Notes under the pieces: model-generated | The model's input: only the letters and a program-made list of their open reading frames with translations | Told to the model about the DNA's origin: nothing | The model's database searches: none | From: Capsicum annuum | Taxonomy: Eukaryota; Streptophyta; Magnoliopsida; Solanales; Solanaceae | NCBI RefSeq assembly: GCF_002878395.1 | Contig: NC_061111.1 | Coordinates: forward strand, 26,776,020-26,840,019 | DNA length: 64,000 nt | Direction: 5' to 3' | Made by a program: the position numbers and the translations under genes | Shown here: positions 1-10,801 of the stretch, piece after piece | Numbering within the stretch: position 1 is the stretch's first letter | Layout: the number at the start of each line of letters is the position of its first letter

Positions 1-393
1 TGGATCGCGTCTAGACTTCTCAAACTATCAGTCATAGCAGTGGTGAGTCCTCATATTTTGAGGACACACTATTTTACTTCATGTTTTCAGTTCAGTAGTT
101 AGTTGGGGCCTGTCCCATTAACTCACATTTAGTCTGTTTAGAGGCTTTCAGACACTACAGTTAGTTATTCAGTATTCAGACTTCAGTTGACATTGTCAGA
201 TTATTTTATCAATTTTGTTTACAAATTCTATCCATTTTTATTATTTAAAACCTTCTGGCTTATCAGTTGTCCTTTCGCATATATTATATTATTATTCAGT
301 GCTCACAGCAGGTACCAGCTTATAGGTTAGCATGTGGTCCCTCGGGACTGTAAGTACCATGTGGCTCCTAGGGTGTACTCTTGGAGTATTACA
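1..393 (+). mobile_element. 3' part of a Ty3/gypsy LTR retrotransposon (LTR end)
   Basis: The sequence runs from a coding-like end through a pyrimidine-rich stretch into text typical of Solanaceae gypsy LTRs: a 'gcaggtaccagcttatagg' block, then 'tgtggtccctcgggac', ending in attaca at about 393. The rest of the element lies left of the window. No target duplication can be checked. The class is recognised from memory of the LTR text and not from a protein domain, so the lineage is uncertain. Confidence 0.55.
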
Positions 394-863
394 AAAAGAC
401 TCGGACAAATCAGTTGAAATGAAGGGGGCCAAAGTCAATCAAGCACCATTATATATCAAATATAGTGAACATGATGAAATGATAATTTCTCATTATATTT
501 ATATACATATTGAATCAAGCATAAAATATATTTTTTCTTATTAACATGACATTTTTAGCATGTTTAAGATGAAAAAATATTAACTAGGACATAATGTAAT
601 ATGTTTGTGACTGTCTTATGCTATTCAATATGAGATATATATTAATTATTATGTATCTAATATAATATTTATGTCTTTTTTAGATATCTTATTAACTTCA
701 GTGTTTATTAATTTGTATCTTCTACATTTTAAGTAATGTAGTAGTAAATAATATCATTCACTTAAAATACAAATACGGATAATTAATTAATTACAAATTC
801 AATATTGAATATAAAATTTTTATAACTATTTCATAGCATATTCAGGATGCTGGTATTGAGAAA

Positions 864-2716
864 ATGAATGACATTGTTGTTGAAGAAATGAAACCGCTTG
901 ACACTATTGTTCCAGTTCCACTAAATGATATGACTTTGATAGTTTATAAGCCACCTCCGAAAACTTCAAATGAGTATTTTATTAGTAATACAACAATTTT
1001 GTCTGCCTACCCTATACCAAAAAAGGACTTGTCAGAAGAAAAAAAGACATATGTCCAGTGTAATCGGAAGCCATCAACGATATACCGTTCTCTTTTTTAA
1101 CACATTTTGGATCAAGTTCCAAATAAAAGAATAGGTTGGTATCTATAGAGCAAAAAATTAGCCATTTGAAGATTATGACATCTTTGGGGATTCTCCAAAT
1201 CATCTGATAGAAGTATTTTAAGATTGGATACAAGAAGGCTTTACAAACAACACATGAACAAGTAAGTTCACAAATTAGTTATTATAAATTTAAATGTAAT
1301 ATACAGTTTATTACTTTATTCTGAAATCGACTGTACTATTATGTTTCAAAAAAAATAAGGACGATCACCACAAGGTTAAATATGCAAATCTTGAATTTCG
1401 ACAACTGAATTTCATAATTACTTTTCCAAAATCTAAGAACTGGTTCTGCCTGATGTATCAATAAAATAAATGCTGGAATGATGAGGTATTTTTCATAATG
1501 GATATCCAGAATTTCCAATATTAACATCATGCCAGTACATTTTTCTTAGTATATGTATTTCTGATTGTTTGATTTTTTTAGTCATGTATTGAAGTGTATA
1601 ACATGAGGTTGTTACGTCGACTGTATAATTTAGATGAGTTGTTTAAACTAACGAGCATGCAAAGGATTTTTTGTCTGTCAAATTAGTTAACTTGTTGCAG
1701 TATTGATCTTGTGTTGTTTTGTATGATAATGTCATAATTTTATGTTATATTAGATACATAATAACAAATATGTATCTAAATATATTAATATGTATCTTGT
1801 TTATTAGTTTCTCTTTCAATTACCTAGGCTATTCTTTTATTTATTTTAGATACATAAACAATTTTATTTGTATCTCATCTTAAATCAATTCAGCAACATG
1901 CTCTAATATATATTTCATTTATTTACACTTTGAACAACATCTGGATATCATTTTCTACTACTTGAGGAGGAAGTACAAGCACAAAAATTTTCCAACCAAC
2001 AGATACACTACTGCTGATTGTTTTTTCAAAGTGTACATTGATAAGGCATATATAAATTACTATCATATATACGTTGATAAGGAACTCCCAACTAAAGAGG
2101 CATTTGCAAGGGCTGATGAAGTTACTCGGATGGAGATGTCATTCATTAACACCATAAAGGGATTGAGTACACCCGCAGGTTAGCCTTGGCACCTGGTTAA
2201 TGAGGTATTTGTCCCCATTAATTGTGATGGTTCATTTCACTGGGTATTGACAGTCATTGCCTTAAAGGAGTGATGCATTAGTTTGTATAATTCAATGTAC
2301 TCATCATGAAACAAAGAAAAAATAAATGAGATTCAAAAGTTGGCTATAATGCTTCTGACTTACCTTCAGTATAATAAGTTTTTTAAGCAAAAGGTACCCA
2401 CTGACTGGGATGCACTTGAATCCTACAAGGGAAAGACCGAAAGATATCCATTCCAAGTTGAATATGTTACTGGGATAGCACAACAAGATAGTGAAAGTTT
2501 GTATGTATTACATTACTTTTTCCATTATTTTCATTATCGTATACAAGTATATATTTTTTTTAATTAAATTAATAATCTCTATGTAAGGATTGTGGAGTAT
2601 TTATAGTTGTCTTTACCGAGTATCTGAGTGAAAAATTAGTCATTTCATCTTCGGGTATTGATGCTCAAATACCATCATTTGAGATATGCAAGTATTTTGT
2701 GCAAGTATGGATCTGA
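864..2716 (+). pseudogene. Ulp1-like (C48 family) cysteine protease gene carried by a MULE, decayed
   Basis: The product resembles the Ulp1-like proteases carried by plant MULEs (C48 fold, SUMO-protease relatives); its substrate is unknown. Segments in order: an upstream region (864-1100); an 'EDYDIFGDSPNHLIEVF' segment near 1160-1220; a long segment at 1962-2183 with TRMEMSFINTIKGLS; the core with His in FHWVL (codon 2238-2240); a position equivalent to VYDS that reads LYNS (Asn codon 2289-2291 instead of Asp); and DCGVFIVVF with the Cys codon at 2591-2593 after a short putative intron (about 2500-2587, GTATGT...AG). In-frame stops are TAG 2181-2183, TGA 2271-2273 and TGA 2307-2309. The transposase of the same element lies convergently downstream. 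It is non-functional as it stands. The catalytic residues I name rest on family knowledge of the His-Asp-Cys triad. Confidence 0.8.
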
Positions 2717-3575
2717 AAATGCGGAGAATAAATACTTTATTAAGAATGACGATCCACCGAGGCCAAGGAGCAGCTTACCCCAAAAGAAAAAGACAGTATT
2801 TTGCATATTGAGTAGTTGTTTATTTGTTGGATAGTTGGCTATTAAATACTTTGATGATGTTAGTAAATATTTTGAATGATGTGTTTTTTGAATGTTTACA
2901 TAAACATACATTATGTATCTATGATGATAAAATAGTTCTACTTCATCACTAATAAGAAAATATGACTTTTGCAGTTTATGATATATTACTGTTTTGCTAT
3001 ACGTTTTAGTAACAATTTACAAAGACGTGATATGAAATATTTTTTGTTAAATTGTATGAGATACATTTTTGTAACTATATGTATCTAGTTTAATGAAGCA
3101 TATATATCTAAATAAAGTAATGATAGTAACCAACACCACATTACATTATGCAATATAATTGTATATCGTACAATTAAATCTCATATTAAATAATAACATA
3201 ATTTTGTATCTCTTTCTATGTTTTGTTCTTTGAATAACAGTTTCGAGCAGAACATAATAGTACATACGCGTCATACTATTTACAAAATATATTTTACAAG
3301 AGATACAATTTTTTTAAACATGTATCTATAATGAATTTTGTAACAATAAAGTTGTGCACTATGTAAGAAATTTATCAATGCACATTTAGATAACACTTTG
3401 TATATCATTTAATTACTTTGAGATAATTATTAAATACACATATTCTTAATATATTACATAAGTTTTTTATTTAAACAATTTACATTTTTTGGGAGATACA
3501 TTCTATAAATTTGTATCTCTTTTCAACCCTAGACTGTAGCAGAACTATTCTTTTATAATTTAATAACATTATCAT
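2717..3575. other. AT-rich interior of MULE 1, no gene seen
   Basis: This intergenic stretch lies between the convergent Ulp1-like and transposase pseudogenes. It is rich in short direct and inverted words of the type gatacat/atgtatct, which recur throughout both MULEs in the window. I see no coding potential beyond a weak tail of the Ulp1-like gene up to about 2815. Confidence 0.5.
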
Positions 3576-3583
3576 CACATATC

Positions 3584-3770
3584 CAGTGGCGGAACCAGGA
3601 TTTTCATTGAGGGGGTTCAGAAGTAAATATATGAACTAGTCGAAGGGGGTTCAACATCTACTATATATGCATAAAAAATATTTTCAACCATGTAATAGTA
3701 TTAAAACAGTATAATTTTTCGTCGAATGGGTTCGAATGAACCCCCTAGAGTACATGTAGCTCCACCCCTG
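3584..3770. mobile_element. hAT-type MITE, 187 bp, with 8-bp target duplication
   Basis: The ends are imperfect inverted repeats: cagtggcggaaccagg at the left, and caggggtggagcta when the right end is read on the minus strand. Internal 'gggggttca' blocks are also inverted. The element is flanked by a perfect 8-bp duplication, CACATATC, at 3576-3583 and 3771-3778. CAG-GG ends plus an 8-bp duplication fit the hAT superfamily. It sits inside MULE 1 and is therefore younger than it. Confidence 0.88.
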
Positions 3771-4032
3771 CACATATCTTAATTTCTAGTTGTATATATT
3801 ACTAGTGACGGATTTATTAACAATAAATTTTATACATACTTTAATATGATACGTCATGAAAAAATAAAATATGAAAACATATGTAACTAAGTAACCAATG
3901 AACGAAAATAATAATTTATTTCACTAATTGTTATTCATAAAATTCTGAAAAAACCTGCAATAACGTAATAAAAGATAATTTTTAAAGAGCTAGAAAATCC
4001 ATCAAACTACTAGACATTTTCAACATTATTTA

Positions 4033-6867
4033 TTAGTCGACTACATTGTCACTCCTCCTTTGAAAAAAATTACAAGTACTCCTGTTGTGACCTTCATAAC
4101 TACATCCCCCGCAACAGTTACTGTTTGATGTCACGGTTTCACTTGATTTCTTATGCCTAAATTTCTTTGGCCTTCCAGGTGGACACAACTCCGTCCATAA
4201 CTTCTTGTGGCACAACCCAATCCTTCTTATCTGAAATTGAACAGCGATTCTTCATCCGCCTTCCTTAACGTTTCAGGATAGTAATACTCGGCGCAATAAG
4301 GCTTCATATCAACTACATGCTTGCTTTTTAGAACTTCTATAACGTGTTGACATGTTATTTAGTTCAATTGAAATCTCCCGCAACTGCAAGTCTTCTTGTC
4401 AAGACATACTATTTACATCCTACTATCATTGTAAACAGAATACACATATGCTGATGAAGCACTAATCTGCAAGATTAATCATAATATGTTAATACATAAA
4501 TACATATAGATCTTTTTTATAATCATTTTGTATCTCTTTTAAAAAACTTAATTGATGAATTTACTGTGAAATACTTCAAAATAAATTCTTCAATTAATTA
4601 GTGTCATTTAATTTCAAACAAACATTACATAATATAAAAAATAAAAGTACACATGTAAACTAACCTTTAGCCACGAAGATTTTGAAATATTTAGATGAAG
4701 AATTCCTTCGAATCTACTACCCAGTGATGTGTTTGCATACAATTTCACTTTCCAAATAATTTTTTAACCTGTTTTAGAAATTCTATTATCGGCAACTCAC
4801 GTGCTAGCTTGAGTTTTTCATTTATACACTCCGCTATATTTGAAGTCATCATTCTACCTCGATTAACAGATTCATACACATGTGCCCACTTTTTAAATCC
4901 AGCATCCTCAAGATAAGACTTTACCCTCTTATCAATCTTGCCAACTTGATTCAAAGAAAATTCAAAATCATCTTTTAGGTATACCGTAGCCATAGCATAG
5001 AAAATATTGCTAAGTCTATCTTTACTCTTCATTTAGTTTGTGCACACATTCTTCCACAAGTGTCAAATGCATGTAAGGTGCGGCACATTCGGATCTACAA
5101 CACTGACAGCCTTTATTATGCTTTCGTGACGGTCGAACACCACACACATACTATCGCGCTCTTCAAAAGCAATTTTGAAATTCTCGAAAAATCAAGTCCA
5201 TGAATTATCATTTTCACTATCAACAACACCATACGCAAGAGGCAGAATACGACCTACAATTTTGATAAAAAAATAATGATGATGATACAAGTAAACTATT
5301 TATGAAACATAATAGAAAAAAAGCAACTAATACAAAGTAGGATAAGAATAACATCACAAAATAAGTATACATAACAAATAATTTTACATACCTACGTCAT
5401 CAAGAGTGCTTGCGGAAATAAATGTTCCTTTATATGCTCCACTCAAATGAGCACCATCAACCATAACTACAGGCCTATAAACTTGAATCCACTCTTTAAT
5501 GGTTGTAATGCAACAAACAGATACATGAATTTATAATCTTCAGATTTATGCATTCTAAGATGTGACCCTGGATAAACAGAATTTAATATGTATATGTATC
5601 TTGCCATTTGACGATAACCGTCAGCAGGTTTCCCCCTTAACATCTCAACTACACATTCTTTATCCATCCAAGACTTTAGATAATTAATGTCTATACTGAA
5701 AGCATTTTTAATATCTTTGATTTTATCATTCGGGGTGTGTATTCTCTTGTAATTAACAAGTTTAGAGCAGCAAAGTCACTAACAAACCCAACAGTAGCTT
5801 GAAGTTGTGTAAAAACTCTATCTTTCAATGGACATATGTGGACATCTTGAAAAAAATCTAACTTCAATGAGGTCAGTCCCCCGCAAACATAATACTTTAA
5901 ATACCCAAACACTATCCTACGAACGACATCTCAGGACATAGCTGTAATCATGCAAACAAAACTTCAGAATATGTTACAAAAATAAGATGTTTCTTTACGT
6001 ACTAGAATAAAAAATGAGAGATACATTCACAGCACAATCGTATACAATATGTATCTTTAACAATACTAATATGTATCTTGAGTATGCTTATATAATAAAA
6101 ATAAAACATCACGAGATACATAATTATACACAAATATAGAATCACAGATACAAGAAATACAAAAAATGTATCATGTACAGAAAATATGTATCGCAACCTT
6201 CTTAACATAACTATAAAGAGTTACGTAAAACGATAATCAAATTAACGTTAAATACATAATTCATTAAATTAGACATAATTAACGACAACTAAGATGTTAA
6301 TGAAGATGCATACATTTTCTTATCCGATCTTTTCACATAGAAATTGAAGGAATTCTCAATTGCATACTTTGCCATGACTGAAATTAAAGTATACTTGTCC
6401 TTGTAGATTTGTCCAACCTTAATTTTGCTATTTTTGAAATCAGTAATGATCAAAGGAGATGCATGTTTAGAATTATAACTAATTAATTCCGCAACTTCTT
6501 CACAAGGATTTTTCAAACACATTACTACACCAGCTTTACCACCAAACAACATCTCAATAGCAAACTTATCTACTGTGGTAATGATAAGTGGATACGTCTC
6601 AAAACCAGGCTTACTTTTCTTAATTTTGATATAGAGCTTCACATCCATCTCATTACGAATCAACAACGTTGTTGCATTACCATCAACTATGTAATGAGCC
6701 TCAATTTTTTTTCCGTTTTCGTCAATTTCCAATTCTACAACAATGACCGAAATTAATTTATCATACGTAACATGTTCACTAACAACGATTTCATTGCTCT
6801 TATAACCCTAGTACTTTATATCATTAATCCAAATTCTGGAATGATGTACCAACACTGAAATATCCAT
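4033..6867 (-). pseudogene. MuDR-family (MULE) transposase, degenerate, multi-exon
   Basis: This is a DDE transposase of the Mutator superfamily. It starts at ATG 6867 (MDISVLVHHS), where the matching segment of MULE 2 also starts. Order along the protein: an N-terminal region (6867-6289); an intron; a zinc-ribbon-like region with FFQDVHICPLKDRV (5912-5691); the MULE core with VVMVDGAHLSGAYKGTF (about 5475, first Asp), VVFDRHESIIKAV (about 5130, second Asp) and NRGRMMTSNIAECIN (about 4850, likely carrying the catalytic Glu); a SWIM-type segment TCSCGRFQLN...CQHV (about 4400-4350); then a GRPKK basic patch and a CCHC knuckle NCCGGCSYEGHNRSTC near 4100. Stops occur at several places, for example at the start of the core's CI*HLW segment and in the SWIM region, so it is a pseudogene. 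It is convergent with the Ulp1-like gene at 864-2716. Confidence 0.85.
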
Positions 6868-7261
6868 TGCAATTACCTCAAACAAAATCAAGAACAAAAA
6901 AAAAGGTTGTTGGAATAGTTTGCTGTATGGAATCTTATTATGGAAAGGATTTTATTTAAAAGGGTGGAATAACAAACTAATTACCTTATAACATGGGATA
7001 GTATTCCGTTTTTATCATAATTAGTTAGGATAATTGTTATATTAATGCTATTTATGTCGTTACATCCCTTAAAATATGCTAATTAGTTTAATTATTATAT
7101 GTATCTTTAGGATGTATCTATCACAAGCTAAATGTATCCTCAAAGGCTAAAAGTTGGAATTTTCTGAAATTTTGAAAATAATTAAAATTTTTGATAAATA
7201 CTAGTAAACATATCGTTACATATGTAATTTTTACTTTAATAAAAGTGCAATTTTAATTAGT
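6868..7261. repeat. Right terminal region of MULE 1
   Basis: This is the promoter-side end of the transposase gene. Read on the minus strand from about 7234, it aligns with 28894-29010 of MULE 2, which I take as the terminal inverted repeat. A 9-bp flank, tttaataaa, follows at 7235. The matching left flank was not found because the left end is missing. Confidence 0.55.
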
Positions 7262-7905
7262 CTAGCCCATTGATTTGGGTTATAGATAATGAGCCCACTT
7301 TGGTAAGCCCAAGATATTGTCATATTCTAAAGGTTCAAATAAGCACCATGTGTCGAATGCCGTGTCATGCCAAGTCAAGTGAAGGAGCCAATAGGACCAA
7401 GCCACATGTCAAAATGATGCAGCAAGCCTAGTGAAATCAAAAGCCCATAAAAGGTGACATGTCACTTGAATCTCATTGGTCAAAAGAAGTTCATTTTCAC
7501 CATGACTCTTTCCTTTCCACAACAATAAATAGGGGTTTCATAATTAAGAAAAGAACAAAGAATTCTAACAAGAAGCAAGAGAAAACTTGTGGATCAAACA
7601 CCGTAATTTCTCTATAAAACTCAAGCATTCAAATTCAGTTCATCATGATTCAAGTCAAGACCGCATGATTCAAGATTAAGCCCAAAAACCCTTAAATTTA
7701 AGCACAAGTCAAGATCAAATCCGCAAAGCAAGTTCAAATTCAAGATCAAGTTCGAATCTCTTGAATTTATATTTGAAAAGGTGAATCAGAGGAATCATAG
7801 AGATTATAACACTCACATATTGAAATAATTAAAATGATTGTTGCAATATTTTTCTTGTCTCGATTATTTATTTTTTGGTCTCAAAATTTTATTGTCCAAC
7901 AAACT
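7262..7905 (+). mobile_element. Probable solo or partial LTR
   Basis: The segment has LTR-like organisation: a G/C-richer start ('gatttgggttatag', 'gagcccactttggtaagccc'), a TATA-like acaataaatagggg near 7520, a transcribed-leader-like CAAG-rich stretch, and a T-rich end 'tggtctcaaaattttattg' followed by tccaaca at about 7905. I could not find a target duplication or a clean TG start, so the ends are approximate. Confidence 0.42.
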
Positions 7906-7981
7906 TGTCAAGTCAAAATTAAAAAATAAATTAAAATAGGATGTATTTTATTCGAGTTAGGTCTTTGTGTTGTTCAATAAG

Positions 7982-9036
7982 AGTTTTTCTGGTCAAAAGT
8001 ATCCTCAAATTATACACCTTAACTTGAACCGCTTCCCAAAAATATTTCTTTGGCTAATTTATGCAAATATTTCTCTTTTAATAAGATTTTCTATTTTATC
8101 AAAATGAATTTTTACATGATCTAAAAGATTTTTAAATTGCAAGAGGAATAAAAAGGTCATTTATTAAACATCTATGTATATCGAAAAAGGATAACCAAGA
8201 AAACTTTACATATTTATTTGAACAATAAACTAGCGATAGTTTCAATAAAGTAAAAACTTATACAAATTTTAACAAGTTTATCCCTAATTTTTCTCTATCT
8301 GTACTCTTTATTAAATTACAAATAATTTCTTATTTTATAATTTTTATATACATAGTTAGCATCCGAATACATAATTTTGAAGTTGAGATACATAATTTTT
8401 AACTTAAGAATATATCAGTTAATTACTCCATTTTTTGCTCGGATATATAATTAGCATATGAATACATAATTTTGATTAATGAGGTACATTCATTTCTGAA
8501 ACTATTTGATCGAAATACATAATACATTAACTAGATCAAAGGAGGATACAAAATTAAAATTATGTATCCAAAAATTTATGGGTTTGTGGATGTATCCGGT
8601 TGTTTTAAGAAAAAAATAAAGAGATTTAAGTAATTAATAAAAAAAGATAGGGATTTTATGTAGTTCAGTAAAGATATTTTGTGGTGTTATATAATTTTGG
8701 ACAAACAACATAAATTCGGACATTGTAGAGCTTAATTATAAAAAATCTTGATGTTTTATATAATTACTAAAAATCTCAATCTTGGATCTATCAAGATAAA
8801 TAGTTAGCTCTTGATACATCCTACGAAAATACAATTTTTCCTTTGTAAAGATACATAATTACCTTTCGATATGTTTTTTCTGATTTTGGGTCAGTCGAGA
8901 TATATAAATAGCTCCAAACATCTAATGAAGACAAATAATTAGTTGAAATTTATGTAATTATTTTGTAAGGATAGAGATTTGTGTGAACGTGATAAGTTAA
9001 GGTGTATGTTTACGTTACTTTTCCTATAATTTTTCC
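7982..9036. mobile_element. Non-autonomous MULE-type element, 1055 bp
   Basis: The two ends are imperfect inverted repeats. Left: agtttttctggtcaaaagta..., then atacaccttaactt. Right, read on the minus strand: ggaaaaattataggaaaagta..., then the same atacaccttaactt. A 9-bp flank, TTCAATAAG (7973-7981), matches TTCAATAAA (9037-9045) at 8 of 9 positions. A 9-bp duplication and a GGAAAAATTA terminus fit the Mutator superfamily. No ORF is present inside; the interior is AT-rich with repeated atacataatt words. Confidence 0.75.
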
Positions 9037-9045
9037 TTCAATAAA

Positions 9046-9432
9046 ATAGTATGATCTCCGATTAATTTAGTTTTTTGACTTCTCAAGTCCATTGATATTA
9101 CATTAACGGAAAAGGACATGTGTTGGCTTTTTTAAAAATAAGTGGCGCATGTTTGGGCCATTGGGCATTCATGGTCAGTCGGCCTAAGCAAATTTTACAT
9201 TATGATCATTTCATAATTGGGCAACTAACATAAATTCCGACAGTTCATAATTTGGGTCATTTTGGCCCAGATAATTCAGATACAGTTCATATACCTTATT
9301 AATACAATTCATATACCATAGTAATACAGTTCGTCAAAATAGAGCAGCAAATTTATGGGTAAAAATTATATCATTGTCATATAAATATGCATTTTTTAAT
9401 GTGATGTGCATAAAATTTGTATCATTATTGTG

Positions 9433-9434
<2 letters not shown>
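9046..9434. other. No gene seen; AT-rich intergenic DNA
   Basis: Short repeated phrases occur (cagttcatataccttattaatac and a close copy), but I see no terminal repeats or coding signal. Confidence 0.4.
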
Positions 9435-9530
<96 letters not shown>

Positions 9531-9590
9531 GTATGTATGTATATATATGTATGTATGTATATATATGTATGTATGTATGTATGTATTAGA
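9435..9590. repeat. (TA)n microsatellite grading into (TATG)n
   Basis: A tract of nearly 80 bp of pure TA is followed by alternating blocks of tatgtatg and tatata. Long Tyr/Ile translations on both strands here are artefacts of the repeat. Confidence 0.97.
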
Positions 9591-10801
9591 TGCATATAGA
9601 AATTTTATCTTTATTATATAGAATACATATCTGATAAAGATATGTATCAAATTTGTATTGTATAAAGCTGTCAGCAAATAACTAAAAAACAGAATTAAAA
9701 TTCAGTGGTCATTTTCATGTTAATAGTTTCACCCGAAGTGCTATTTATGTCATTTTTCCCACTAATGGGCTAATGGACGACCCAATAAGTTCGGAAATGA
9801 CCCTAAAATCGACCAATTTGATATTTTGTCTCTCCGTAAAAATGTCTTATAAAAATAGCCTCCATAAGGAGGATCTTGATTGTTTGGCCCCACTTAATAT
9901 ATTTTATTCATAAGACAGACGTTCTTACTTACTCTTGCCATAAGACATACGTTAACATATTTCAAGACAATGAACCTATACAATCGATCAGAAATTTTGC
10001 CTTACAGGCAAATGTTAGAGCTTAGATTTTATGTTGCCCATAAGACAAAGTTTAACTTCTGCCATAAGGTAGATGTTCATGGCATTTGAAGACAATAAAA
10101 ATACACAATTAAAATTCCTTATAGGCAAACATTAAAACTTATTTAGCGTAGTCAAAAAATAAGATACACACATTGTGGGGAAAAAATTTTCAAAATCGAC
10201 TACTTTAAAAAATACTAGATGTAATTTCTTGCAAATTTGGTGCTTTGAGTCCCAAGTCTACTTATAGATAAGATCTTGCAAATGTGAAATTATTAGTACA
10301 ATTTCCTGAGACAATTTTTCTGATACTGCTAAGTAATTTTTATTTATTATTAAATTTTTTTTTAGCATATATGGCACTCCAAACACCATTTGTATGAAGT
10401 CGTGTTTGACATAATCAAATTTCAGTCACATTATTTGAACTTACATATGAGTAAAGTTTATATTTTTCTATTTGAAGTAAAATGGTTGGACTTCAACTAG
10501 ATATGATTGAAATTCAATTGTTTTACCTAACTTTAGCTTTATTGCTTGAACTTTTAATGTTATATGCATAAATTTTGGACATAAATGAATGAAGTGTGGC
10601 AAAAAATACTTGGTTGAAGTCAGATTAAAATGACTATATTTTAATCATGTATGACTAAAATTCATCCATAAATGATTTAAGATCAACCATTTTTGCCTGA
10701 AGTTTAGGCAAAAACAATTAAACTTCAATTATATATAATTTAAGCCCAAGTATATTCTCCGCTGGCAACGACAATGATATTCAAACGATTCAGGTCGTTG
10801 A
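9591..10801. other. No gene seen; degenerate repeat-like DNA
   Basis: The phrase 'cataagacagacgtt' and variants (cataagacatacgtt, cataagacaaagttt, cataaggtagatgtt) recur between about 9910 and 10080. This suggests an old short tandem or dispersed repeat. The rest (10150-10740) has no recognisable feature. Confidence 0.4.

Larger units (their letters stand above)
394..7234. mobile_element. MULE 1: Mutator-like element with Ulp1-like and MuDR genes, left end lost
   Basis: This segment contains a Ulp1-like protease pseudogene on + and a MuDR transposase pseudogene on -, tail to tail. The right end, about 7060-7234 read on the minus strand, aligns with the terminus of MULE 2 at 28894: both have a (g)TTACATAT start, then a TCAAAAT.TCAGAAAAT.CCAAC block, then GATACA repeats. 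It ends near ...taatttttac at 7234. The left terminus was not found and the gypsy LTR at 1-393 abuts this side, so the element is probably 5'-truncated. Short 'gatacat/tgtatct' words are scattered through its non-coding parts, as in MULE 2. Confidence 0.72.

Noticed and set aside
9374..9677. Long Tyr/Ile ORFs on both strands
   Set aside because: They are translations of the (TA)n/(TATG)n microsatellite.
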